Shown: positions 45,008-55,820, counted from the stretch's first letter. The stretch is 64,000 nucleotides of DNA from Mesostigma viride (GCA_009746045.1 RPFO01000080.1:10922923-10986922), one strand, 5' to 3'. Program-made: numbers and translations. Notes: a model not told the origin generated them from the sequence alone.

Positions 45008-45139
45008 AAAACCTGTGCACCTTGGAGGTCAGGGGTTCGAATCCTCACTGAGGCAGCTCCGGCGCATTTAGTGGTGCGTGCTCAGCGGCCTAGGCGGATG
45101 TCTCGGGCTCTTCGTCCCCCCTCCACGAGGCCAGGTTTT
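45008..45139 (+). other. tRNA-like spacer between FB2 and FB3
   Basis: It contains GGTTCGAATCC, a perfect Pol III B-box/T-arm core, within a sequence able to form a short T-stem. The right half matches spacer 1 (44,708-44,801). Spacer 1 also carries TGGCCTCGTGG, close to an A-box. This suggests tRNA- or SINE-derived DNA. No complete tRNA cloverleaf is present. Confidence 0.5.
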
Positions 45140-45345
45140 AGTTACGTTAAATAGTGACGGAACCTTTTGCCGCCTGAGGCAAATCGGTCCGTAACACTAT
45201 TTTGCCCGGAATAACCACTTCCGAGCACCCAAGTTAATTCGGCCGAATTAACTTGGGTGCTCGGAAGTGGTTATTCCGGGCAAAATAGTGTTACGGACCG
45301 ATTTGCCTCAGGCGGCAAAAGGTTCCGTCACTATTTAACGTAACT
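45140..45345. repeat. Foldback unit FB3
   Basis: Third 206-bp palindrome, outer arms AGTTACGTTAAA...TTTAACGTAACT. Its right end is the end of the composite insertion. Confidence 0.95.
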
Positions 45346-46369
45346 GAGGGAGACTCTCAACCGTTTCCTGAAAGAGCATTGCAACTTGAAGGTCTCTCCT
45401 GTAGACCCCTGTCTGTTTCTGGGGCAATGGGAAGGCCTACCAGTGTATGCTTCGCTGCACGGGGATGACCTACATCTGATAGCTCCCACGTCGTGGCTTA
45501 AGGAGCTGATCTCCATCATTAAGTCCAAGTTTCCTCTGGGTAGGGAGCAATGGCAGGTGGAGAATGAGCCTCTGCTGTTTGTGGGCATGGAGGCCACACT
45601 GGTGAAGAAGGGGGGAGAATGGCGTATGCTGCTGGTGGGGGGCAATGATTATCAAGAGACCCTCATTAGTAAGCTTCCTCCAACCATCACACAGGCACTG
45701 TGTCCCATGGTGAGGGGCATGGTTGCTTGGGTGGCAGGCATTTCCAGGCCAGACCTTATGGTCATAGCCAGGTTGCCTGATGACATGCTGGTGGAGCTAG
45801 GGTCTGCCAAGGTGGCTGATCAGGTCAGGGCTTCATCTGGCATTCTGTTGTCTGCAGTGGATTTATCACAACCCATTTGCATGGAGCTGTATGTGGATAG
45901 CTCAATGGACAGCAGGCAGGTCTCCAAAGTCAGGGGCAGGGCTGCAGGGCTCTTTGTGCTCAGACAGGAAGGCCTGGGGAGTTTGGTGAGCTGGTTTAGT
46001 CGCCTGCACAAACGGGTGGCTGTCAGCAGTGATGTGGCAGAATGCAGGGCTATTTGTGAAGGCATTCACACAAGCCTTTATCTGAAGGAGTTGCTTCATC
46101 AGATGACTTCTAACACTCCTTGGCCACTTCAGGTTACCACTCTTCTAAAAACGGACTCCATGGGGATGGTGCAGTTTGTGCACAGACAGATGGCCAGAAG
46201 TAGGGACTTGGATTATCTCCTTCTTAAGGAGTTGTCCTCCTTGGCCAATATTGAGCATATCCCTGGGGTTGACAATCCTGCTGATGCTTTGACCAAGCTA
46301 GTGCAGAAGGCAGCAGTGCAATACAAGGTTCTTCAGTCTCTGATGGACCCATCTCAGCAAGCTGTCTAA
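45346..46369 (+). CDS. Inner element RT second part and RNase H
   Basis: The frame resumes with RETLNRFLKEHC. YASLHGDDLHLIAPT carries the HGDD catalytic box, and LLFVGMEATL is the following RT motif. RNase H spans from about 45,880: ELYVDSSMDSRQVSK, SWFSRLHKRVAVSSDVAECR and KTDSMGMVQFVHR. It closes with HIPGVDNPADALTK, the standard Copia C-terminal signature. Stop TAA at 46,369. Confidence 0.92.
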
Positions 46370-47322
46370 GCTGGTGCATGGTTATAGGGCATTGGAGAGC
46401 AGATTGTGTGGTAGTGTCAGCATTGTGACTGGCATAATACCTGTATTTTAGTCTGTACTAAGGCTCATGGACCATGGTACACTCACTCTGATTTTAATCA
46501 GGATACAGCCAGGTTTTGGCTGGGGTTCATGCTGTTGACTACACAAGGTTGACAGGTCCATTACAGACCATGTATTCTATTTTAAAAAGAAATGTATATT
46601 TGTACATACTTCTCACAATGGTCTGGGAACCTTTATACTGGGGTTTATAGGGCGGGGTTCGATTCCCTGGTATTATGTTTCTACAAGCTGGCCTGTTCAG
46701 GTGTTTGCCTGTTCAGACTTCCCTAGTTCCCCAGGGCAGGATTTAATTGTTGCCTATGTGTTTCATTTTTGTCATTTGTTTGCTGTGGCAGTTTACCATC
46801 TGGCAAGTAGACGGGCGCCGTAAGACGGGCGCCAATAGACCCCTGTTGAGAGAATGACAGGCAAACTATTGTAATACGCCTTACTTTGTTAAGTGGTATT
46901 TTAATTGTCATGGATTTATTGTACTTATATTGAATATGTACTGGGTTTTATGGGATTAGTATCTGGGATTAATGTAACTCACCGCCAGAAGGTCATTGTA
47001 CTGGAGGCTCAACCGAGGTGATGGGATTAATTCCTGGAGAAGACCTCATAGAATTAACCTGTATGTATTTAATTTTGTGTGCTTCTAATATCTGGTGGTA
47101 CTCTGTAATGCCACTTCCATAGGTTTTTATCCATTTCTCATGGAATGGTTTTCCCTGTGGCAGATCTGTTTCTTTTCCAGTTCCTTAAAAAGAAAAGGCT
47201 GGGGGAATGGCAATGGCCATTAAAGACATCTGTTCAAGCTTCAAGCTGGAGTGAAGGACATTTCAAGCTACTTCAAGGGTCCCTGGCAGGGGATGTGATC
47301 CCTAAAGAAAAGAAGGGATTGG
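46370..47322 (+). other. Inner element 3' non-coding region with polypurine tract
   Basis: No ORF of note in about 950 bp. AAAGAAAAGAAGGGATTGG just before the 3' LTR is the likely plus-strand priming tract, parallel to CCAAAGAAAAG before the outer 3' LTR. Confidence 0.75.
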
Positions 47323-47938
47323 AGTTAACATAAAGGATTTACGTTAGATGGATAGAGATTGTTACGCTCTTTCCAACGGCACCTTGAACGCCTCATTTGG
47401 TTAAGGAACGTAAAAGTTATGACGTTTCCTAGGCTGTGCCGACAGTACCCGGCGCGCCACTGTGGGCGCGTACGGACACAGGATGTACAAGTGTCACTTT
47501 GATAGTCCGCAGGACGTTGACAGGACTTGTACAGGACTTGATGGTCAATTGATAGGTAGGCGTGCTGTAGTGCGCCAGGACCTATGAGACAATTGATGCT
47601 GAGTAGTGTACGGATAGGTCCACAGGACTAGCCGTATGGACAATTGATAGATCTGCGCGCCAAAGGCGTGCCAGAGTCTGTGTAATCAATTGATTGACAG
47701 TTCAGCTGTGACAGTACAGCTGAATACTTGGACGCGTCCCTAACAACCTATATGTGTGACTTGGTCGCACCGGGACGCCAGTTCTTGCGTGCACGTTCTC
47801 TTGGCACTGCGACCCTGTCGTCTGTGCTGCGTGCAGTCTTGGAAGTGACGTGACTTACGTCTGTGTTTCCTGTTATTAATAAAGGCAACTTCCTGCAAGA
47901 ACCATGGCGGAATTCGTGGCATCCTCACTCTTACAACT
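47323..47938 (+). repeat. 3' LTR, inner Copia-like element
   Basis: It matches 39,251-39,871 except for two substitutions that I noticed and a 5-bp deletion in the TATTGTATATG region. It ends TTACAACT, then GATTG. Confidence 0.95.
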
Positions 47939-47943
47939 GATTG

Positions 47944-48095
47944 TCCTCAAGCAGGAGTGTACCTATCTGGAGTCAAAGACTCACATCCGAGACCCTGACA
48001 ATGCAGCAGATGCACTCACAAAAGTGCCACAGGCTGCAGGGCCTCAGTACAGAGTCCTCTACACGCTGATGAACCCATATAACGGCAGAGGGTGA
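47944..48095 (+). pseudogene. Outer element RNase H, C-terminal part
   Basis: The frame VLKQECTYLESKTHIRDPDN, then AADALTKVP, is the Copia polyprotein end. It continues the DLDWI frame cut at 39,250. Stop TGA at 48,093. Confidence 0.9.
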
Positions 48096-48471
48096 AGTGC
48101 CTCAGCCTAGGGATATTAGCACCAGATAGGAGGGTGGTCATGGGGTGGCAGGGTCTGAAGTGTCCCACCCGTAAGACTCTCTTTGCGTCATTAAAGATTG
48201 AGGTCAGAAGGGTCCTCCTTTATTGATGGCTTGTTCTTGGTCAATAAAACGTGTGGTCATATTTTTCTGCCAATGGTTTTCCTAACACAGGCACCCAACC
48301 AGTGGGGATGTTGTATCCAACACGGAGGAGCTATGGGCGCTTTTATAAATGCATCTCTTTCAGTGTCCTGGTTGTCCCTGTGGGGAACCTTGCTTATCAA
48401 GTAGTGGTTGGCATGTGAGTGGGTTGTGGGAAGAGTCTTCCCCTCACTCCCCAAAGAAAAGTAATAATGGG
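48096..48471 (+). other. Outer element 3' non-coding region
   Basis: No ORF. The purine-rich CCAAAGAAAAGTAATAATGG before the LTR may prime plus-strand synthesis. Confidence 0.65.
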
Positions 48472-48991
48472 AGTTATTCTAGGACTTCAGGCCTAGACTA
48501 TCAGTACACGTGGCGTTGTCCCCGTCTCCCAAGTGGGATACGGACATGGACGGTGGTGTAGTACACTGGACATATCTCTACTAGGGTTTAGATCCGCACG
48601 TGCCATATTGGGCACGTGGGTGCTAGATATTAGCACTGAGATATGTAGGGCACACGCACGTGGGTATTCACGTGGTAGGGTTTATGAGCTGTGATGCAGA
48701 CCACAAGGTGGTTGCAGTGCTAGTCCTGTACGGAGGTCCTAGGGGAGGTCCAGGACCATCCACGTAGTGCTGTTAGGCAGTCGGTGCCTGTGGGCATCGT
48801 ATCAGTCCTAGCTGGAGTAGATCTAGCTGGACGGAGCCAGCACCTCATTGGTTAGCACTAGTGCAGGATAGCTAGGTTACCCTAACCTACGTGCCCATGC
48901 AAGCCAGGTTGGCAAGCTTGCATGGATTGATATATGCCAGCCATTGCATAATCCAACACACGTTCGCATCCATTGCACGAGTGCTATAACT
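48472..48991 (+). repeat. 3' LTR, outer Copia-like element
   Basis: 520-bp partner of 32,559-33,077, ending GCTATAACT, followed by CCACT. Confidence 0.93.
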
Positions 48992-49127
48992 CCACTGAGG
49001 ACTTATGCTCACGTGACGCAGTCACGTGTCTATTGATTAATTAATTAATTAATCCATTCCAAGCCATGTTCCACTCCCACTGAGGACTTATGCTCACATG
49101 ACGCAGTAATTAATCCATTCCATCCCA
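48992..49127. repeat. LINE tail-like tandem units
   Basis: About 60-bp units (CCACTGAGGACTTATGCTCA..., CACGTGACGCAGT, TTAATTAA, CCATTCC..CCATGTTCC) occur twice. They also flank the left side of the outer element at 32,531-32,558. They resemble tail repeats at a LINE 3' end or target DNA. Confidence 0.6.
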
Positions 49128-49254
49128 TGTTCCGCCTCGACACGTTGGCAGGAAGAATCGAAACGGTGATTGAAAGCATAAGTCCCCAACCCGCCCCCCC
49201 TACCCCACCACCTCCGCCCCCACCCCCGCCTGCACCCCCCTTTTCGGTCAACGC

Positions 49255-50110
49255 GCGCCCTTGGTCATCGCCACCTTCAACGCCCGCACGCCGTCCATGC
49301 AGCCCGACGCTGACCGCTGTCACTGCCTGCGCAGTGACGACTGTCAGTGCCATCGAGTCTCCAATCTTATTGGTTTCTGCATCGACAATAATATCGCCAT
49401 CCTGGGAATCCAAGAACACAGGCGCACTGCATCGGCCCGCGGATCAACTGCCCTTGCTGCTGACGACATCGACGGCTGGCGGTTCTACTACGGAGGCGGC
49501 GACGGCACCGGGATCGAGGAACGGGGGCGTCGGTCTCCTCTGCTCCCCGCTCGCCGTACGCCACATGGGCGAACCCCAGTTGGTCAACGCTCGGCTCCTT
49601 GTGGCCACTTTTCATTCGATGGAGGGCCACTCGACCTACTACGCCCTGACGGTGGGCGTTGGTTACGCACCCCACTCCGGCCACCCAGAACAAAACCGCA
49701 AGGACTTCTTTGCAGCGCTGGAGAACCTGGCGAACGGCATCCCTGGTCGCAACTACCTCGCTCTGCTGCTGGACGCCAACGCCACGCTACCACCGGGTAC
49801 TGGCGGATGTCAGCACGCCCCCAACGGTACGGTCTCCAATGCCAACACTGAACTTTTTGCTGATTTGCTTACGACATGCGATTTGGTCACTGCCAACACC
49901 CGCTTTCCACATAGTCCAGATGCTTTGGTCACACACACCTCGCCAACTGGCACTGAACGCTGCATTGACTATGTTGTAATGCGCAAGCGTCATCAAGGAT
50001 CTGTACTAGCTGCTCGCTCGCATGTGATTCCCCTGCATGGTGCGCTCCGATCACCGCATCGTCACCGCCCGCATCCGCCTGCGATTCCCCTCGCCCTTTC
50101 GTAAGCACGT
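49255..50110 (+). pseudogene. LINE APE-like endonuclease, frameshifted
   Basis: The domain order is VIATFNAR (metal-site Asn), ILGIQEHR (catalytic Glu), then after a shift near 49,515 GVGYAPHSGHPEQNRKDFF, YLALLLDANATLP (Asp/Asn pair), TERCIDYVV and, after a further shift near 50,035, MVRSDHRIV (SDH catalytic His). This is the nicking nuclease for target-primed reverse transcription. Two frame changes make this copy inactive. Confidence 0.88.
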
Positions 50111-50111
50111 G

Positions 50112-52490
50112 GCACCACCTGATTTGCGCACACTTCATTTTCTTGAGAAATCTGACGACGCTCTGGAGGACTTCCCTGAAAAACGCGCCCACAAGCGCGC
50201 CGCAGAGGCGTTCGTCGACGCGCTGGACATCCCGGCCAGCCACGCCCAGCTGTTCGCTGCCGGCCCGGCATCGGCCCTTCGGCACCTCGCTGACAAGCCG
50301 GCTGCCCGCGGCCGGGGCCCTGCTGCCCCCCCGCCGCCCGCCCCGCTTCATCAGCCTGCACCGGCTCCCCGCCGTCATCCAGGCCCGGCAAGCCCTGCGC
50401 GACAACAGCGACCCCGCCCGCTACGCCCGCCTCAAAGCCGATTACCACTCGGCCATCCGGCAGGCGACCAAGGAGCAGGAGGACCTTCATGTCCGCGAGT
50501 ACTTAATTCGCCCACCTCAAGGACCAGCACGGCAAGTACGCCTGGACCCGCCTGCGTCACGCCCAACGGCCCGCCGGCGGCGCGCAGCCGGCGCCGCGGA
50601 CGCTCTCTGGCTAACCGCAGCAGCAGCTCGACCAGTGGTATTCCTCCCAGTCCCGGCTGCTCGGCGCCCCCCCGCCGCCTCCGCCGCTTGGCCCTCTGGC
50701 GGCCGCACGCCTGGCAGCAGCGCCTGCGGACGTCCCTGCGCCGCCCACGCCGCGCCCGCCGCTGAGCAGGACTACACGTACCCGGCCCTTACGGAACCCC
50801 TGGCCGACCCCAACGAGCTCCCGCCGTTCACCGAGCTCGAGCTGAGCACCGCCGCCAAGCAACTCCGCTTCTATGCCGCCGTTGGACCTTACCAGCTCCC
50901 CGCCCCGGTGATTAAGCTGACGGCGCTCACGGGGTTCCTGCTTGACATCTGCAACCGGATCCTGCTTGCCGACGCGCCGCCGATTCCTGAGTGGCAGCAC
51001 AGCTACCGTATTATGCTGTACAAAAACAAAGGTTCCCCTGACGACCCCGCCAACTACCGAGGAGTCTGCATCCAGAGCGCCGCACTCAAGTTGTTCATGC
51101 GCATGATCCTCAACCGCCTTCGTTATGCTCTCGACTGTCACCTTGGGGAAAGTCAAATGGGCTTCCGTCCTGGGCGCAATACCGGCATGGCCATCTTCGT
51201 CGCGCGTCGCCTCTTCGAGGAAATCGCTCTCCTGCAACCTGGTGAGTTTCCCGCCATCCTGATCTTCGTCGACTTCATCAAGGCTTTTGATTCTGTCCTC
51301 TGGGATGCTCTATGGGCTGTACTTGCTCGCGCTCGCGTCCCCACTCCCCTGATTACCGTACGTCATCCGGCCGCACGCTGTATGAGGGGTCGACCACTTC
51401 GGTGCGCACTCAACATGCACGGCATTACCCCGCCATGCCCACTGCAGACCGGCGTCTGGCAGGGTTGCGTCCTGTCGCCGTACCTGTTTATTATTGTAGT
51501 GGCTTATGTTATGCGCCAGGCACGTGCGTGCTTGCTTTGCTAGCATTGCAGGCCGTGCCCCTGGCCTAGCGATCACGAACGAGCTTGGGGAAGGGGGGCC
51601 GACTAACGCCGGGCAGAATTTACTAGTAGCTGACCTCATTTATGCCGACGACATCACGCTCATCGAGAAGCCGGAGTCTGCCCAACTTTGGCTGGACTCA
51701 CCTGGCGCTCGAGGCTCGGGCGGTTGGTCTAGAATCAGCCCCAAAACGGAGGCCCTGGCCCTCGGCATGGCAGGGCCCCCACCCACACTCCGCCTCTTAG
51801 ACGATGCCGAGGTCAACAACCCTCCTTCAGGCCGCTTCAAGCTGCTGGGCAGTTGGCTTCCCGACTGCGAGGACGACATGACGACACGGATCGGCATGGC
51901 GTGGGCGCACCTCCATGACCACCGCCGCTGGTGGAGCAACCCCGCCCTACCCCGGATCGTCAAGCGTGACCTCTTCAAGGTCGTCATTCTGACGATCCTG
52001 ACCTACGGCGCCGAGACGTGGGCACTGATGCAGGAGCTGGAGCAACGACTCGACGGCGCCGTCACCAAGATGCTGCGCCAGGCCCTTAACATCCCCTTTG
52101 CTTTGCACATTAGTAATGAGGATTTGTACGCTGATTTGCCCTATTTTTCCCACATTATTAGGCACAGGCGCCTGGGCCTAGCCGGGCACCTGGCCCGCAC
52201 AGATCAGGTAGATACCTCAGATAGACTAGCTGGCACCAAGCCCGCCCAGCCTGGGCGATATGTCCTAACCTGGCGTGCCCCCGGCCGCGCGCGGCAGGGC
52301 CGCCACTCGTGGACATTTCGTGATAGACTCTGCATGGACATGTGCTACACTAGACGTGACGGGCTCACCCCCGGGCAGCCTCCTGGTTTGTCTGTAATAT
52401 GGAGGCAGACGGTGCGCAAGGATAGATGGCAAGTAGTAATGAAGGAGACCACCCCCAAGCCTGTGGGGGCTCCGCGTGTGACCAAGTATG
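50112..52490 (+). pseudogene. LINE reverse transcriptase, copy 2
   Basis: Frame 1 runs through 51,543: AVGPYQLPAPVIKLT, IMLYKNKGSPDDPANYRG, SQMGFRPGRNTGMA, FVDFIKAFDSVLWDAL and GVWQGCVLSPYLF, ending RACLLC-TAG. The next frame (51,506 onward) has LLVADLIYADDITLI (YADD box) and FKLLGSWLPDCEDD. It closes with a TYGAETWALMQELEQRL and RRLGLAGHLARTD tail as in RTE-like LINEs. No RNase H. The stop near 51,541 is shared with copy 1. Confidence 0.88.
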
Positions 52491-53076
52491 TGTTACGTCC
52501 CAGCCCAGACACTCCTAGCCTGAGCTACGTAGCGAAAGATCCTCCTTGCCGGAATTAGGAATAATTCAAGGTAGCATAATGTAGGTTGCGCTTCACGACG
52601 TGAGTCGTGAGATATCTGGCACCGCGGCTTAATGCCAAGCTAATTGTACACACTTATAATGGCTAGCAACACCAATTACAAATGGATAATTGCCCCGGGC
52701 TCAATGTGTAGGCGTATTCGCACTTATCATTCATTAAACCAAGAGGACGAGACTCTCGTCCTCGGACTAATTTAACCTAGGTTGATTGCGGCGCAGATAC
52801 ACGCCAATGTCCCTAGAACAATCCAAGTCAATCATTCCACGTAGGATCCGGGCCGACATCGACCCTCAACTACCGGATCCACGCCTAGAACTACGGACGG
52901 ACTCAGATCTAGCGCGGCGCCACTGCACTGGCCTCTAAAAGGACCACCTAGGACCAAAATAACTAGTCCAATTCATACAATAGCCAATATCCATAAAACC
53001 CAATACAATAGACCAAACGGCCTTAGTAATTTAGTTAGTCCATTGTTACGTCCAACCAAAAGGGCTGGGACGTAGT
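52491..53076 (-). repeat. 3' LTR of the chromovirus
   Basis: Plus-strand sequence starts TGTTACGTCCCAGCCC and ends GGGCTGGGACGTAGTA, an imperfect 16-bp terminal inverted repeat. The exact inner end is inferred from the adjacent purine tract. Confidence 0.85.
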
Positions 53077-53097
53077 ACTCCTCCCCCCCCACGGGGG
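53077..53097 (-). promoter_or_regulatory. Polypurine tract
   Basis: On the minus strand GTGGGGGGGGAGGAG abuts the 3' LTR, the normal site for plus-strand priming of an LTR element. Confidence 0.8.
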
Positions 53098-53410
53098 TCG
53101 GTAGTCCCTACCGTACAAAGATAGAATAAGGAAGCCACGCTACTATAAGAGTACTATGTCCCAACCTCGGTTCACCCGCAGGTCAGTGATACCAGTTCCT
53201 CTAGAGGTTGATACACAGGACCAACCCTGACGTAGTAGCAAAACTCTGGTGGTGACTGGATCATTCCGCTATCCGTCACAAAAACTTTCATAACCACTCT
53301 AGCGTCCGCCGCTGGTGGTACGTCGCTGCAACAGGGCCTCAGTGAGAGCCCTACGCCCCGCGTGGGTCACTTGCTGGATCATCATCCCGGGGTGCGAACA
53401 CAGATCACAC
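53098..53410 (-). other. Chromovirus 3' non-coding region
   Basis: No ORF or structure recognised between the extra ORF and the purine tract. Confidence 0.5.
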
Positions 53411-55820
53411 TCAAAGGCCACCTGGTAGGGAGACACTTTGTGCCGACCCACTGATCCTGGACAGCTCCACCCACGTACCCCGGGGCCACATGGACAGGAA
53501 CCCAGCGAGGTACTGGGGGTGGGTAAATAGAAGAGTCAGGGCCGACCGATCCACCACCCCACAACGGTGCTCGCGAACAAAGTGCACCCCCATCATAAAA
53601 ACCTCCGTACGCACGTGATCATCGTCGATCGCCGCCGTCCGTGCCCCTACAATATCGGGCACCACCAGATTCAGAAAGGCACGCCCCTCCGTTGGGGCCA
53701 CCTTGGGAGGCGTCACCACGTGCCCCACCCCATCCACCTGATATCGCCAATCCCACCAGTCTTCGGAACCGAACCGCACAGTATGCCCCACCGTCTGGGG
53801 AAAACGAGGGTCGACGGGTTGCGGAAGGGGCAGGGGAACCTGAGGGAGAAAGGTGATCTCTACCTGTTCCCAGTAGGCCCCGCGATCCACCGCGCACCAG
53901 GGACCCGCTTGAAACACCAGAGGAGCGGGCAGATGCGTACCAGGAGGGGCCTGGAGAAACTGAGGTCCCTCGAACGTAACACACAGCTTCTCCGTGCGAG
54001 GTCCTGGCCCACCATACCTCACCGCCCTGCCCGGTACCGGCCGTATGAGTTCCCCCATTGTCCACTCCTCGTGTGAAGACCCCGGAGCCCTGGAGGCTGC
54101 ATCATAGCCCACTGAGGTGGCGGCAGAATGATCGCCTTGGCGACCGTGCTGGACCAACAAGCGCTGTATCAGGTCCTGTCCTGATTGTACCGCAGCCACG
54201 AGCTCCTCCAGGCGCATCACGGGCTCCGCTGGTACCAGAATGCCCGTCCCGCTGGGGTCTTCTGCGACCCGAGGTAGCGTCCCCGCCATGGTATGTAGGC
54301 ACGGTTCCTCCGCGGAACGGTGCGAGGGTCGACCCGACGTGGTGGGCCTGCTGTAGTCCCTCCGCGGGACGTAACATTGACGATCCGGCTTGAGCAGGCC
54401 GGGGACGTGGGTCCAGGGAGACCAGGAAGGTAGGCTCCGGTGGATCCCCTTCCGGCCGGGAACGAGGCTCCAAGGAGACAAGGAAGGTAGGCTCCCCTTG
54501 GCCCACATCCGACGGAGGACCTGCGGGGGCCACATCCGCGGGTTCACCCCCGGCCGGCTGTTCTGTCCTAGCCGCAGCAGCCCCCGTCGTATCCGGCCGC
54601 GGTCGCCGAGTCTCTCGCTCCAACTCCAGCGCTGACCCCCACGTGCGCTCCCAGTGACGATCAGCCGGGCGACGAGGTGGTGGTGACGCTCGGCGAGCAG
54701 TTCGTGCCTCCGTCCCTGAGTCCGAGCGGGAACGCGAACGCGAGGGCGGTGATGGCGAGCGACGACGTGCAGGTCGTTCCGGAGCACGACGAGAAGCTGG
54801 TTGACTGCCCCCGCCCCATCCCGTGGCCCTTGGGCGCGACTCGCGCCCAGGTGGTCGCCCCCAACCTGTCGCCAGCGGTGGCACCTCATAACGCGTCACA
54901 GGACGGTGTCCTGCGCCGCCCTCAAGGGAGCCCCGAGAAGGTGGATCCCTCGGAGAAGAACGAGGGAGAGGGCGTGGAGGGTAGTCATCAGAATCGGAGT
55001 CGTCACCCTCACTCCCATCATCCTGGTCTTCGTCATCCATAGTCACAATGCGATCCAGGGCCTGCCGCAACGAATACTGCCCCGCACGCATACACTTCTC
55101 GCCCCGCAACGCCCCCTCCAACGGAAGGTACCGGGGAAAGTAGTTCTCCAGCAGTTTCCGCACCTCGAGTGGAATTAGGAGGAGCAAAAGCCGTGGAAAT
55201 GCCAGACCCGCATCCAGCGTGTTCATGCACGCGTGACAAAGGCACTCCCGCTCATGGGTTTCCCAATCTGTGCCGACCACCACGCCGTCGCGCTCTGCGG
55301 TGCGGGTCTCGATCTTGAACCCCACATTTCTCCGCACGAACCCTCGAAACTCCTCCAGCTTTGCGGGGCCGACCCGCGCCAGAATGGAATCAGCGCGGAG
55401 TTCCGACGGCATCTGGTTCCGGCGCCGACGTCGTCGTTCCACCAAGTCACCCTCCCGACCATAGTTGCGCACGAACACCCGAGGGTTAAATGTCTCCTCA
55501 TTCAGCTCCTTCACTAGCTGCATCGTGCGCGCGTCCGGTGCACCGGGTCTGGACGACATCTCTTGCCGGCCACCACCTCCCGAGCCTCCGGCCCCTAAAG
55601 CACCCCCTCGAACTGCAGGCTCTCCGCGAGCTATCTGCGTCCTCGCATCCCGTTCTGGTAGAGGGACCTCAGGTTGGTCTGGCATGTCCATGTCCACCAG
55701 ATCTTCTTCACTGGAATCCCCGTCTGCTTCCCGCATTTCTGCATCTGCAGCCTCCGCGGCGCTGACGGAAGTCTGGCCTCTGGGAAGCGCCTCCGCGGCG
55801 CCCCCCTGCACAGCCCACAC
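53411..55820 (-). pseudogene. Extra ORF 3' of pol in the chromovirus (one frameshift), function unknown
   Basis: It starts at 55,820, 87 bp after the pol stop. The 572-codon first frame (to 54,102) is acidic then basic: SEEDLVDMDMPDQPE, MQLVKELNEETFNPRVFVR, a CLCHACMN Cys cluster, an acidic EDQDDGSEGDDSDSDD run and an Arg/Ser/Pro-rich tail. A shift around 54,250-54,400 continues into a second frame (to 53,411) rich in Trp and beta-strand-like sequence. No signal peptide, clear membrane helix or known domain was seen. Its place is that of env or accessory genes. Confidence 0.6.

Larger units (their letters stand above)
44497..45350. mobile_element. Composite of three foldback elements (TSD GAGGG)
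   Basis: 844 bp (44,502-45,345) begin AGTTAGGTTAAA and end TTTAACGTAACT, with GAGGG on both sides (44,497-44,501; 45,346-45,350). Three palindromes of 206 bp are separated by two spacers that share their right half and a hairpin-forming AAAACCTGGCCTCG arm. The composite lies in the RT of the inner element. Confidence 0.95.
39251..47938 (+). mobile_element. Inner Copia-like LTR retrotransposon nested in the outer element
   Basis: LTRs of 621 and 616 bp (AGTTAAC...ACAACT) differ by two substitutions that I noticed and one 5-bp indel, so the insertion is recent. Order: LTR, extra ORF, Gag, integrase, protease, RT, RNase H, about 950 bp non-coding, purine tract, LTR. It shares domain order and motifs with the outer element but has diverged sequence. 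Its RT is split by foldback elements. Confidence 0.95.
32559..48991 (+). mobile_element. Outer Copia-like LTR retrotransposon
   Basis: Two LTRs of 519 and 520 bp (AGTTAT...ATAACT) differ at only a handful of positions and are flanked by the 5-bp duplication CCACT. Internal order is upstream ORF, Gag with zinc knuckles, integrase, protease, RT, RNase H. The RNase H frame is split at 39,250 by a second element and resumes at 47,944. Several one-base frameshifts make it defective. It inserted into the 3' tail region of LINE copy 1. Confidence 0.93.
49128..52490 (+). mobile_element. LINE copy 2 (endonuclease and RT, ORF1 truncated)
   Basis: It carries an APE-type endonuclease and the same RT as copy 1, with much higher integrity. 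The 5' side begins with a Pro-rich ORF1 or linker remnant. The 3' side is cut by the Gypsy LTR at 52,491. The two copies together outline a full element. Confidence 0.88.

Noticed and set aside
45025-45065. tRNA gene
   Set aside because: A B-box/T-arm core is present but no complete acceptor, D and anticodon arms can be folded.
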